The position numbers and the translations under genes were made by a program. DNA of 64,000 bases from an uncultured Pelagibacteraceae bacterium (GTDB lineage Bacteria > Pseudomonadota > Alphaproteobacteria > Pelagibacterales > Pelagibacteraceae). Numbering within the stretch: position 1 is the first letter of the stretch; each line of letters opens with the position of its first letter. The notes below the pieces were generated by a model. That model worked only from the letters and a program-made list of their open reading frames with translations. It was not told the origin of the DNA and made no database searches. This document shows, in pieces, positions 31,497 through 41,869 of the stretch. The DNA lies in assembly GCA_902573235.1 (NCBI GenBank), contig CACGIZ010000002.1, forward strand, positions 1 to 64,000, given 5' to 3'.

Positions 31497-32087
31497 GTGG
31501 AAAAAAATGACCACATTGTGAGTATGAAAAATGAGCCTATATTACAAAATTTGAGCGATTTTGATAATAAATCCTTATTAATAGTGGATGATGACAACCC
31601 TTTTAGAGAAAGGTTGGCAAGAGCAATGGAAAAGAAAGGATTTGAAGTTATTCAAGCTGAGGGTGTGCAAAAAGGAATAGACTCAGTAAAAGCAAAAAAA
31701 CCAGGATTCGCTGTGGTAGATCTAAGATTAAATGATGGAAATGGTTTAGAGGTTGTAAAAGAAATACAATCTTCAAATTCTAAAAGTAGGATTATAATGT
31801 TAACTGGATATGGAAATATTCCTACCGCTGTTGCCGCAATTAAAGAGGGTGCTATTGACTATTTAGCTAAACCTGCAGATGCTGATGATGTCGAAAAAGC
31901 TTTGTTGGCAGATCCATCAAAAAAAGCTGCTCCTCCTGAAAATCCTATGTCTGCAGATAGAGTAAAATGGGAACACATTCACAGAGTTTTTGAACTTTGC
32001 AACCGAAATGTTTCTGAAACTGCAAGAAGACTTAAAATGCATAGAAGAACTTTACAAAGAATTCTTTCTAAAAGATCTCCTAAATAA
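31497..32087 (+). CDS. ActR/RegA(PrrA)-type response regulator with Fis-like HTH
   Basis: LLIVDDDNPFRERLARAMEKKGFEV receiver, NVSETARRLKMHRRTLQRIL HTH; GTG start, alternative ATG at 31524. Confidence 0.9.
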   Translation: MEKNDHIVSMKNEPILQNLSDFDNKSLLIVDDDNPFRERLARAMEKKGFEVIQAEGVQKGIDSVKAKKPGFAVVDLRLNDGNGLEVVKEIQSSNSKSRIIMLTGYGNIPTAVAAIKEGAIDYLAKPADADDVEKALLADPSKKAAPPENPMSADRVKWEHIHRVFELCNRNVSETARRLKMHRRTLQRILSKRSPK

Positions 32088-32631
32088 ATTTTCTTAAAAT
32101 CAATATTTTTTTTGCAACAACTGTAAGTAATGTGATTTTAAAAATTTCAGCTATTAAAAAAGGCATAACTCCTAATTCAAAAATCGGCTTATCCCAACCG
32201 ATTAACGCTCCAAGCCATAAAATACCTAAAATATAAATAGTAGATACTGATAAGATTAATTTTAAAAAAATTACCAAATAGTTGTCATTATTTTTTATAA
32301 AAGAGGCAAAGAAACAAGCAAAAAGAAATCCAATCAGGTAACCCATTGTAGGTCCAGTGAAGTAGGCTAATCCAATCCCTCTCTCTGGTGAATTAGAAAA
32401 TACAGGTAGTCCTAAAATACCCTCTAATAAATATAATCCAATTGTTGCCAGTGCTACCTTATATCCTAGGCTTATACCAAGAAAAAGGACAACAAAAGTT
32501 TGCATAGTCATTGGCACAGGATAAAAAGGAATTTTTATTTTTGCTGAAATAGTAAGAATTAAAGATCCTAGAAAAATTACTATTAGAGACTTTATAATTT
32601 TTGAATGTGAATTTTGCTTTATAAGTTCCAT
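32080..32631 (-). CDS. bioY: Biotin transporter BioY
   Basis: AKIKIPFYPVPMTMQTFVVLFLG, GPTMGYLIGF. Confidence 0.92.
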   Translation of the reverse strand: MELIKQNSHSKIIKSLIVIFLGSLILTISAKIKIPFYPVPMTMQTFVVLFLGISLGYKVALATIGLYLLEGILGLPVFSNSPERGIGLAYFTGPTMGYLIGFLFACFFASFIKNNDNYLVIFLKLILSVSTIYILGILWLGALIGWDKPIFELGVMPFLIAEIFKITLLTVVAKKILILRKFI

Positions 32632-32677
32632 AAAAAATAATACTCTTATTTTAATCTATAATCTATACTAACTTATA

Positions 32678-35440
32678 ATGGATAAAATTCAAAAAAAAGA
32701 TCATTTTTATTTAATTGATGGTTCAGGTTATATATTTCGAGCTTATTACGCATTGCCTCCTTTGTCTCGAAAAAGTGATGGATTACCAACTGGTGCTGTA
32801 AGTGGATTTTGTAGTATGCTGTTTAAACTTTTAGAAGATTCTAAATCTAATCAAAATTTACAAAAACCAACTCATTTTGCTGTTATATTCGACTCAGCTA
32901 GAAAAACATTTAGGAATGAAATTTATAACGATTATAAAGCCAACAGAGCAGAAGCACCTGATGATTTAGCTCCACAGTTTGAATATATACGAAGATCTGT
33001 ATTAGCATTTAATTTACCATCTGTAGAACTCCTGAATTATGAAGCAGATGACCTTATAGCTACATATGCTGAAAAAATTTTAAAAAAAGGAGCAAAAGTC
33101 ACAATAGTTTCTTCTGATAAAGATTTAATGCAATTATATAAAAAAAACGTCCGTATTTACGATCCTATGAAAAATAAATTTATTTCAGAAGACGATGTTC
33201 TTAAAAAATTTGGCGTGAGCTCTAATAAAGTCATTGATGTACAAGCTTTAGCAGGAGATAGTAGTGATAATGTTCCAGGCGTCCCTGGCATAGGTGTAAA
33301 AACAGCAGCAGAATTAATTAATAAATATGGAAATTTAGAAAAACTTTTACAATCTGCTCATGAAATTAAACAAAATAAAAGAAGAGAAACACTTATTGAA
33401 AATAAGGAAAAAGCTTTAATTAGTAAAAAATTAGTTACTCTTAAAAATGATGCACCAGTTGATAGAAGTTTAGAGGAATTCAAATTAAAAGATATAGATA
33501 AGGATAAACTTTATGAATTTTTAAGAGAAATGGAATTTAATAGATTATTAAGTTCCGCAATATCGGCCTATGGCGAACCAAATCTTAGCAATATTAAGAA
33601 AGAAGAAAAATCTCTAAATCAAAAACCAATTGAAAAAAAAAATTATTTTTTGATTTTAAAGCTTGAACAGATAGATGAATGGATCAAAGAAGCAGAAGAA
33701 ACTGGTGAAGTTGCTGTTGATACAGAAACTACTTCATTAGATCCACATCAGGCAGATTTAGTTGGTATTTCTTTAAGTCCAAAAATTGGGAAAGCTTGTT
33801 ACATTCCTGTAGGACATAAATCAAAAAAATGTTTAGACAAAAAATTAGTTTTAAAAAAATTAAAACCTTTATTGGAAGATCCAAGTATAAAAAAGATAGG
33901 TCAGAATATTAAATTTGATTTTATTTTGTTATTTAAACATGGAGTAAATTTGAATTCTATGGAAGATACAATGCTTATGTCATACGTACTAGATGCTGGA
34001 AAAAATAGACATAACATGGATACACTTTCAGAAATTCACTTAAATCATAAAACAATTTCTTTTAAAGATTTAGTTGGTACTGGAAAAAAAGAAATAAATT
34101 TTAGTGAAGTAGAAGTCGAAAAAGCAAAAGATTATGCAGCAGAAGATGCTGATATTACTTTTAGATTATATAAAAAATTTTTTAAAAGTTTAAAAGAAGA
34201 GAAAATGATTAATATTTATGAAGTTTTTGAAAAACCAATGATAAAAATTTTAGCATTTATGGAAATCGAGGGAATAAAGATTGACAGTAAATTTCTTAAA
34301 GTTTTATCTTCAAAATTTGAAAAAAAAATTGAAAAAATTCAGAAGGAAGTCTTTAAGATATCAAATAAAGAGTTCAACATTGCATCTCCAAAACAATTAG
34401 GTGAAATTTTATATAATGAACTCAAAATTGCAGACTTAAAAAAAACTAAAAAAGGTGGTTTTGCGACAAGTGCTTCAGTTTTAGAAGATCTTGCATTTAA
34501 AGGTCATAAGTTTCCACAACTAATCCTTGACTGGAGACAATTATCTAAATTGAAAAATACTTATTCAGACACTCTTCCTGAGCATATAAATCCAAAAACT
34601 AAAAGAGTTCATACTTCTTTTTTACTTGCAGCTACTACAACTGGGAGATTGGCATCAAGTGACCCAAATTTACAAAATATTCCAATAAAATCTGAGGATG
34701 GTAAAGATATCAGAAAATCTTTTATAGCAGAGAAGGATCACATTTTAATTTCCGCAGATTACAATCAAATTGAGATGCGAATTTTAGCAGATTTAGCCAA
34801 TGTAAAAGAATTGAAAAAGGCATTTAAAAAGAATGAGGATATTCATTCTCTTACTGCTAGTCAAATATTCAATATAGATATTAAAAAAGTTAATCAAGAT
34901 CAAAGAAGAAAAGCCAAAGCAATTAATTTTGGTATTATCTACGGAATTTCACAATATGGATTAGCAAAACAAATAAATGTGTCTAATTATGAAGCTGAAG
35001 AATTTTTGAATTCGTATTTTGCGAAATTTCCTGAAATAAAAGTTTATATGGATCAAACTATAAAGTTTTGTAGAAAAAGTGGATATGTAAATAATATTTT
35101 TGGGAGAAAATCACATTTTGTTAATATTAATGATAAAAATTATAATGTGAGAAATTTTCAAGAAAGAGCTGCAATTAATGCACCAATTCAAGGGTCAGCA
35201 GCTGAAATTATGAGATTAGCAATGATAAGACTATATAAAAAACTTACTAATCAAAAAACAAAGATGCTTTTACAAATTCATGATGAACTTATTTTTGAAA
35301 CTCACAAAGATGAAGCAAAAAGAATCAGTAAAATCATAATAGAGGAGATGTCCAGTGTGGCTAAAAGTGATCAGCATTCATTTTCGATACCTTTAACAGT
35401 AGATTTGAATACAGGTGAAAATTGGGGTACCTTACACTAA
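32678..35440 (+). CDS. polA: DNA polymerase I
   Basis: 5'-nuclease, VAVDTETTSLDP exonuclease, SADYNQIEMRILA, QIHDELIFE. Confidence 0.97.
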   Translation: MDKIQKKDHFYLIDGSGYIFRAYYALPPLSRKSDGLPTGAVSGFCSMLFKLLEDSKSNQNLQKPTHFAVIFDSARKTFRNEIYNDYKANRAEAPDDLAPQFEYIRRSVLAFNLPSVELLNYEADDLIATYAEKILKKGAKVTIVSSDKDLMQLYKKNVRIYDPMKNKFISEDDVLKKFGVSSNKVIDVQALAGDSSDNVPGVPGIGVKTAAELINKYGNLEKLLQSAHEIKQNKRRETLIENKEKALISKKLVTLKNDAPVDRSLEEFKLKDIDKDKLYEFLREMEFNRLLSSAISAYGEPNLSNIKKEEKSLNQKPIEKKNYFLILKLEQIDEWIKEAEETGEVAVDTETTSLDPHQADLVGISLSPKIGKACYIPVGHKSKKCLDKKLVLKKLKPLLEDPSIKKIGQNIKFDFILLFKHGVNLNSMEDTMLMSYVLDAGKNRHNMDTLSEIHLNHKTISFKDLVGTGKKEINFSEVEVEKAKDYAAEDADITFRLYKKFFKSLKEEKMINIYEVFEKPMIKILAFMEIEGIKIDSKFLKVLSSKFEKKIEKIQKEVFKISNKEFNIASPKQLGEILYNELKIADLKKTKKGGFATSASVLEDLAFKGHKFPQLILDWRQLSKLKNTYSDTLPEHINPKTKRVHTSFLLAATTTGRLASSDPNLQNIPIKSEDGKDIRKSFIAEKDHILISADYNQIEMRILADLANVKELKKAFKKNEDIHSLTASQIFNIDIKKVNQDQRRKAKAINFGIIYGISQYGLAKQINVSNYEAEEFLNSYFAKFPEIKVYMDQTIKFCRKSGYVNNIFGRKSHFVNINDKNYNVRNFQERAAINAPIQGSAAEIMRLAMIRLYKKLTNQKTKMLLQIHDELIFETHKDEAKRISKIIIEEMSSVAKSDQHSFSIPLTVDLNTGENWGTLH

Positions 35441-35485
35441 TTAGATTGCCCAAATTAGAACAATTTAGTATTTTTATAATTAAGT

Positions 35486-36193
35486 ATGCAAAAACAAACA
35501 ATTGCTCTAATCGATGATGATAGAAATATTTTAACAAGTCTTAGTATAGCTCTTGAAAAAGAGGGATTTAAAGTTCAAACTTATATTGACGGAGAAAGTG
35601 CTTTAATCGGTTTAACTAGAACACCACCTGATCTAGCTATAGTTGATATTAAAATGCCAAAAATGGATGGTGAAGAGTTACTTAAAAAATTGAGAAAAAA
35701 AACTTCATTACCAGTTATTTTTTTGACATCAAAAGATGATGAAATTGATGAGTTATTGGGGTTAAAGTTGGGAGCTGATGACTTTGTAAAAAAATCAGGA
35801 GGGTTCTCAATTAAAGTATTGATAGAAAGAATTAGAGTTCAATTAAGAAAAAAAGAGTCTAAGGACTCAATAGAAGAGAATAAGAGTATTATTTCTCACG
35901 GAAAATTAAAGCTGGATCCTTCCCAATTAGAATGTGAATGGGATGGTAAACAATTACCAGATAAATTAACAACAACAGAATTTCTTTTAGTCAAAGAGTT
36001 AGCTAAAAGACCGGGTATTATCAAAGAAAGAGCCCAATTAATGGATATCGCTTATAGGGAAGATACTGACATAGAAGATAGAACAATTGATAGTCATGTA
36101 AAAAGGATAAGAAAAAAATTTAAAAAAGTAGATCCTGAATTTTCAGCTATAGAAACAAGATATGGAAGTGGATATAGATGGAATGTTAGTTAA
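35486..36193 (+). CDS. chvI: OmpR-family response regulator, ChvI-like
   Basis: Receiver plus winged helix (DRTIDSHVKRIRKKF, TRYGSGYRW); paired with kinase. Confidence 0.85.
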   Translation: MQKQTIALIDDDRNILTSLSIALEKEGFKVQTYIDGESALIGLTRTPPDLAIVDIKMPKMDGEELLKKLRKKTSLPVIFLTSKDDEIDELLGLKLGADDFVKKSGGFSIKVLIERIRVQLRKKESKDSIEENKSIISHGKLKLDPSQLECEWDGKQLPDKLTTTEFLLVKELAKRPGIIKERAQLMDIAYREDTDIEDRTIDSHVKRIRKKFKKVDPEFSAIETRYGSGYRWNVS

Positions 36194-37734
36194 TGTTTAG
36201 TAATTTACTCAAAAACTTATCAATTTTAAAAAAATTTCTATTCATTAATTTAGTTTTTTTTACAATTATAGGTTTATTCACTTTTCTTTATTTAAAAAAT
36301 GTTCAGCCAAATTTAATAAAAAAAAAAACTTCTAATCATATAAAGGTTATTAAAAATACAACTGACAATCTAACTAGACTAGATGTTAAATTTAACGAGG
36401 AGGATATTAGAAGATTTTTATTTTCGACCAGATTTCTTTTTCAGAATTTAGATAGAGTAATTTTTTTTGACAATGAATTAAATTTAGTTGGAGATACAGA
36501 CACTCTAGATCTTGATCCAAGATCATTTACAACAAGACTCGATACTGTTGAATTAGAAATCCTAAATGATGAAAAAACAAAAAAAATTGTTGAAGAAAAA
36601 AATATTAATATTGGAAACAAAAATTCTATTTCACTCAAGGACGTATTATTTAACTATGCTGCATCAAAAAATTATGGAATTCCGTATACTTTTACTCAAG
36701 AGGAATTTAATAGATTTAAACTAACAACAATAAAAAATGTTATGAGAGATGACAAAAATGTTGGATATTTGGCAATCACCGAAAATGCTAATGATATTAA
36801 AGCTGCAATAGAAGAAAGAAAAACATTTATTATTAGAACGGCTATTGCAGTAGGAATAGTAATATTAATTTTTTCATTTGTTCTAAATAGATATTTTCTT
36901 AAGCCTATTAAAAATTTGGTAAGTTATACAAATACAATAAAAAATAAAGATCTTAAAAAAACTAATATCGACTCTTTGAAGGTAAGAAATGACGAATTAG
37001 GTTTATTATCTAACTCTCTCGATGATATGACTGAAGAATTACAAAAAAGAATCTCTCATGCGGAAAATTTTTCAACTGATTTAGTTCATGAAATTAGAAA
37101 TCCTTTAGCATCTTTAAAAAGTGCATCTGAAATTTTGCATGATACTAATGATATAGATCAGAGAATTAAATTAATTGATATTTTGAGTCATGATGTTCAA
37201 AGGATAGAAAGACTAATTACAGATTATTCTCAAATTTTAAAAGACGAGGTTGCCTTGAGTAAAGAAAAAATTAAAAGATTAAATGTTGAGCCAATTATTA
37301 AATCTGTAGTAGATGATTACAATAATATTTATAAATTAAAAAGAGGTATAAACATTTCCTATCAAAATGATGGTAATGATAATTATTTTATTAATGGAAT
37401 AGAAAATAGAATTGAGCAAATAATTGCAAATCTTTTAGACAATGCGATTTCTTTTAGTGAGGACAATAAAGATGTTCTGGTTAAAGTATCCAAATTAAAA
37501 GATAATGATATACAAATAAATATATTAGATGAAGGTCAAGGATTTAAAGAAAAAGATACTAATAAAATATTTAAAAGATTTTACAGTAATAGACCTGATA
37601 AATTTGGACAACATTCTGGACTAGGTTTGAATATTGTAAAAAATTTAGTTGAGTTGCATAATGCCACAATAAGAGCGTCTAATAGACTTGATCGAAAAGG
37701 TGCGAGTATGGAAATAATATTTCCTAAAGCATAA
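36193..37734 (+). CDS. chvG: Sensor histidine kinase, ChvG-like
   Basis: HEIRNPLASLKSASEIL H-box, GLGLNIVKNLVELH. Confidence 0.85.
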   Translation: MFSNLLKNLSILKKFLFINLVFFTIIGLFTFLYLKNVQPNLIKKKTSNHIKVIKNTTDNLTRLDVKFNEEDIRRFLFSTRFLFQNLDRVIFFDNELNLVGDTDTLDLDPRSFTTRLDTVELEILNDEKTKKIVEEKNINIGNKNSISLKDVLFNYAASKNYGIPYTFTQEEFNRFKLTTIKNVMRDDKNVGYLAITENANDIKAAIEERKTFIIRTAIAVGIVILIFSFVLNRYFLKPIKNLVSYTNTIKNKDLKKTNIDSLKVRNDELGLLSNSLDDMTEELQKRISHAENFSTDLVHEIRNPLASLKSASEILHDTNDIDQRIKLIDILSHDVQRIERLITDYSQILKDEVALSKEKIKRLNVEPIIKSVVDDYNNIYKLKRGINISYQNDGNDNYFINGIENRIEQIIANLLDNAISFSEDNKDVLVKVSKLKDNDIQINILDEGQGFKEKDTNKIFKRFYSNRPDKFGQHSGLGLNIVKNLVELHNATIRASNRLDRKGASMEIIFPKA

Positions 37735-37779
37735 AGAGTTCTATTGATTAATTAATTCTTTATTGTTAGAACCCCCTTC

Positions 37780-39066
37780 ATGAATGATTTCAAAGTAAAA
37801 GATATATCTGAAGCTGAGTTTGGAAGAAAAGAAATTTCAATAGCTGAGAGTGAAATGCCTGGATTAATGGCTTTAAGAGAAGAGTACTCTGGTAAAACTC
37901 CTTTGAAAGGTGCCAAGATCATTGGCTGTTTACATATGACCATCCAAACAGCTGTTTTAATAGAAACATTAGTAGATCTTGGTGCTGAAGTGAGATGGTC
38001 ATCATGTAATATATTCTCAACACAAGATCATGCTGCTGCTGCTATAGCGAAAGCAGGTATTCCAGTTTATGCATGGAAAGGCGAAACAGAAGAGGAGTAT
38101 CTATGGTGTATAAAACAAACAATCGTAGGGAACAAAAATTGGAAACCTAATATGCTACTCGACGATGGTGGTGACTTGACTGCCATAATGCATAATGAAT
38201 ATAAAGATTTGTTAAAAGACGTGAAAGGTGTTTCAGAGGAAACAACTACTGGAATTAAAGCTCTTAATAAAATGGAAAAAGATAACTCGCTTTTGGTTCC
38301 GGCTATTAATGTAAATGACTCTGTTACAAAATCGAAATTTGATAATTTATATGGTTGTAGAGAGAGCTTAGTTGATGGAATTAGAAGAGCAACCGATGTG
38401 ATGATGTCAGGTAAAATTGCTATTGTTGCAGGTTTTGGTGATGTGGGAAAAGGTAGCGCAGCATCCTTAAGACAAAGTGGTGCAAGAGTAATGGTAACCG
38501 AAGCTGATCCAATATGTGCTTTGCAGGCTGCTATGGAAGGATATGAAGTGGTCTTAATGGATGAAGCCATCAGCAAAGCTGATATTGTAGTTACAGCAAC
38601 TGGAAATAAAGATATTGTTACAGCTGATCACATGAGAGATATGAAAGACAGAGCTATTCTATGTAATATTGGTCATTTTGATAATGAAATTCAAGTAGAG
38701 GCATTAAAAAATTATAAATGGACAGAGATAAAACCACAAGTTCATGAAATTGAATTACCAAGCAAAAAAAGAATAATTCTGTTAGCTGAGGGTAGACTAG
38801 TTAACCTTGGATGTGCTACGGGCCACCCTAGTTTTGTAATGAGCGCATCTTTTACAAATCAAGTAATTGCTCAAATAGAGCTTTGGAATAATTACAAAAA
38901 TTATGAAAATAAAGTTTATGTTTTACCAAAACATTTAGATGAAAAAGTAGCCACTCTTCATTTAAAAAAAGTAGGAGCAAAACTTACCAAATTATCAAAA
39001 GATCAAGCTGATTATATTAGTGTTGGAGTAGAAGGTCCATTTAAACCGAATGCTTATCGCTACTAA
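37780..39066 (+). CDS. ahcY: S-adenosylhomocysteinase
   Basis: [47 protein letters not shown]-terminus. Confidence 0.98.
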   Translation: MNDFKVKDISEAEFGRKEISIAESEMPGLMALREEYSGKTPLKGAKIIGCLHMTIQTAVLIETLVDLGAEVRWSSCNIFSTQDHAAAAIAKAGIPVYAWKGETEEEYLWCIKQTIVGNKNWKPNMLLDDGGDLTAIMHNEYKDLLKDVKGVSEETTTGIKALNKMEKDNSLLVPAINVNDSVTKSKFDNLYGCRESLVDGIRRATDVMMSGKIAIVAGFGDVGKGSAASLRQSGARVMVTEADPICALQAAMEGYEVVLMDEAISKADIVVTATGNKDIVTADHMRDMKDRAILCNIGHFDNEIQVEALKNYKWTEIKPQVHEIELPSKKRIILLAEGRLVNLGCATGHPSFVMSASFTNQVIAQIELWNNYKNYENKVYVLPKHLDEKVATLHLKKVGAKLTKLSKDQADYISVGVEGPFKPNAYRY

Positions 39067-39505
39067 AAGTAGTAAAATAGTTTTATCTTCAGAAAATAAG
39101 ACAGAGGAATTAGCGAAAAAAATTTCAAAAAAACTTAAACCTAAAGACATTATCTATTTATATGGTGAAATGGGTGTTGGTAAAACTACCTTTGTAAGGT
39201 ACATGATTAATGAGTTTCAAAAAAAAAATAAACTTCAGATAACTGAAGTTACAAGTCCTACATTTAATATATTATGCGAATACGATATTAAACAAATCAA
39301 AATAAATCATTATGATTTATTTAGGCTTAAAAATAAAGAGGAGATAAAAAATTTAGACTTGTTTAATGATATTTCTAACACTATTACATTTATAGAATGG
39401 CCACAAATAATTGATAAAAAACCAGATAATTTGATAGAATTGAATTTTGAATATGAAGAAAACCATCAAAAAAGATCTGTGCAAATAAAGGGATTAAGTT
39501 TTTAA
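39050..39505 (+). CDS. tsaE: tRNA threonylcarbamoyladenosine ATPase TsaE
   Basis: [25 protein letters not shown]. Confidence 0.92.
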   Translation: MLIATKSSKIVLSSENKTEELAKKISKKLKPKDIIYLYGEMGVGKTTFVRYMINEFQKKNKLQITEVTSPTFNILCEYDIKQIKINHYDLFRLKNKEEIKNLDLFNDISNTITFIEWPQIIDKKPDNLIELNFEYEENHQKRSVQIKGLSF

Positions 39506-39512
39506 TTTTTTA

Positions 39513-40457
39513 ATGAGAGATTTAAAAAGAATTAAAGGTGATGCATCTTTTCGTAAATTTTTTAGAAAAAAAAATAAATTAAAAAATTCAGTTATAGTTT
39601 TTGCTAAAAAAGAAAAATCTAAAAATCTTTTAATTTATGATGCAATAAATAAGGTTTTAATTAAGAATAAAGTTTTAGCGCCTAAATTATTAAATGAAAA
39701 ATATAATAGGAATTTTATAGAAATTCAGGATTTTGGAAATCAGAGAATCTTTGATGTTTTAAAAAAAAACAATAATAAATTTTTATATTTCAAAAAAATA
39801 ATTAAAATTTTAAATCAAATACAGAGAATTAAAGATAAAAATATTAAAAACTTTAAAGATCAAAAATATACAATCCCTAGATATAGTAAAAAAATGCTTT
39901 TAGATGAAACAAATTTATTTTGTGATTGGTATTTAGATAAAAAATTATCAAAAAAAAATATAGCCTCATTCAAAAAAAGATTTGATAAAATAATAAAAAA
40001 TCTCATTCTAAAATTAAAATTTAAGAATGAAGTTTTTGTTCATAGAGATTTCCATGTTTCAAATTTAATGCTTGTGAATAAACAAATAGGTGTAATAGAC
40101 AGTCAAGATGCTGTAATAGGAAATAAGGCTTATGATTTAGCGTCTCTTATTGATGATGTTAGACTTAAAACACCAATTATATTAAAAAAAAAAATTTTCA
40201 ATTTTTATATTAAAGAGCAAAATAAATTATCAATCAATAAATTTAAAAATGATTTTGAAATATTATCAATTTTAAGAAATTTAAAAATAATAGGCATTTT
40301 TACTCGATTAGCAAAACGAGATGGTAAAAAAAATTATTTAAAATTGATACCCCATGCGTGGTATTTAATTAGAGTTAGGATTAATAAAAACAAGGTATTG
40401 AAAGATCTTAAATACCTTTTAAATGAAAATTTTAGAAGAGAATTAAATGAAAATTGA
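39513..40457 (+). CDS. amgK: APH-family kinase, AmgK-like
   Basis: VHRDFHVSNLM, IDSQDAVIGNKAYDLASLIDD; between tsaE and murU. Confidence 0.8.
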   Translation: MRDLKRIKGDASFRKFFRKKNKLKNSVIVFAKKEKSKNLLIYDAINKVLIKNKVLAPKLLNEKYNRNFIEIQDFGNQRIFDVLKKNNNKFLYFKKIIKILNQIQRIKDKNIKNFKDQKYTIPRYSKKMLLDETNLFCDWYLDKKLSKKNIASFKKRFDKIIKNLILKLKFKNEVFVHRDFHVSNLMLVNKQIGVIDSQDAVIGNKAYDLASLIDDVRLKTPIILKKKIFNFYIKEQNKLSINKFKNDFEILSILRNLKIIGIFTRLAKRDGKKNYLKLIPHAWYLIRVRINKNKVLKDLKYLLNENFRRELNEN

Positions 40458-41136
40458 AACTGCGTTAATATTATGTGCGGGTTTTGGTAAAAGATTAAAT
40501 CCTATGACTTTAGAAACGCCGAAGCCTCTACTCAAATTGAATAATTATACAATGTTGGAAACTTGTATAAATACACTAATAAAGTTAGGTGTTAAAAAAA
40601 TTTATTTAAATACTTTTTTTTTAAAAGATAAAATTGCTGATTATATAGAAGAAAAAAATTTTTCTGCAAATATTAACATAATTGAAGATGGAAAAAATAT
40701 TTTAGATACAGGTGGTGGAATATTAAATTTGATAAAAAACATTTCAGATAAAAATTTTTTTGTTTTCAACCCAGATACATTATGGAACGAAAGCTATGTT
40801 GATGAAATTGAAAAAATGCAAAATCTTTATTTTACAAAAAAAATTAATAATCTTCTTTTGGTTGTAAAAAAAAATTTAAGTTTTGACAAAAATCTTTTGG
40901 GTGATTTTGTATTACAAAATGAAAAGTTAAAAAAAAATAAAAAAAATAGCCATATTTATATTGGTTGTCAGATTTTGAATAAAGAACTATTCAAAAATTA
41001 TGAAGTTACTAGTTTTTCGGTAAGTGAAATTTGGAACAAATTAATCAAAAAAAATGAACTTAATGGTTTTGAGAGTTTAAATAAATTTTATCATTTGACT
41101 GATTTAAATACTTTTAAAAAACTACAAGATCTTTAG
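40447..41136 (+). CDS. murU: Nucleotidyltransferase, MurU-like
   Basis: ALILCAGFGKRLNPMTLETPKPLLKL. Confidence 0.8.
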   Translation: MKIETALILCAGFGKRLNPMTLETPKPLLKLNNYTMLETCINTLIKLGVKKIYLNTFFLKDKIADYIEEKNFSANINIIEDGKNILDTGGGILNLIKNISDKNFFVFNPDTLWNESYVDEIEKMQNLYFTKKINNLLLVVKKNLSFDKNLLGDFVLQNEKLKKNKKNSHIYIGCQILNKELFKNYEVTSFSVSEIWNKLIKKNELNGFESLNKFYHLTDLNTFKKLQDL

Positions 41137-41827
41137 CGCGTTTTTTATCTAGATATTCACATTTTAAAATTTCATTATTATTATTAAATTCTAGCAGCAA
41201 AGGATTTCCAGTAGGAATTTCTAAATTTGAAATTTGATTATTATCTAATTTAAATAAATATTTACATAAAGCTCTAATCGAATTTCCATGAGCAGAAATC
41301 AAAATATTTTTATCATTAAATTTTTTAGAAATTTCTTTTTCGTAATATCTTACTACTCTTTCGTAAGTATCCTTTAAAGACTCTGTATCTGGTATTATAT
41401 CTCTAGATAACTCGTTGTAAGTATCAATATTATTTGGGTGATAGCTACTGTCTTTTTCTAAAGGTTCAGGTTTTATATCCCAAGATCTTCTAAACTCGTG
41501 GATTTTATTTTCTCCAAGTTTTTTAATCATTTCAATTTTATTCAAACCAGTTAACGATCCGTAGTGTCTTTCATTTAGCTCCCAAGCTCGAACAAAATTT
41601 TTATGATCTTTGGTGACATTCTGTATAATTTTTAGAGTGTTAATAGCTCTTTTTTGTAATGATGAATAATATAGATCTATTGCAATACCTTTATCTTTGA
41701 TCAAATTACCAGCTTTTTCTGCTTCTAATTTGCCCTGATTAGTTAGGTCTACGTCAACCCATCCTGTAAATCTTTTTTCCAGATTCCAAATACTTTGACC
41801 GTGTCTGACTAAAATCAAAAATTTCAT
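41114..41827 (-). CDS. gpmA: 2,3-bisphosphoglycerate-dependent phosphoglycerate mutase
   Basis: LVRHGQSIWNLEKRFTGWVDVDLT, ELNERHYGSLTGLNK. Confidence 0.96.
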   Translation of the reverse strand: MKFLILVRHGQSIWNLEKRFTGWVDVDLTNQGKLEAEKAGNLIKDKGIAIDLYYSSLQKRAINTLKIIQNVTKDHKNFVRAWELNERHYGSLTGLNKIEMIKKLGENKIHEFRRSWDIKPEPLEKDSSYHPNNIDTYNELSRDIIPDTESLKDTYERVVRYYEKEISKKFNDKNILISAHGNSIRALCKYLFKLDNNQISNLEIPTGNPLLLEFNNNNEILKCEYLDKKRAKDLVVF

Positions 41828-41869
41828 TACTTTAAGTTTTATTTTAATATAAATAAAATTTAATTATAT

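Noticed and set aside
38067-38576. Antisense ORF of 169 aa inside ahcY
   Set aside because: Fully covered by ahcY; composition typical of a reverse-strand shadow.
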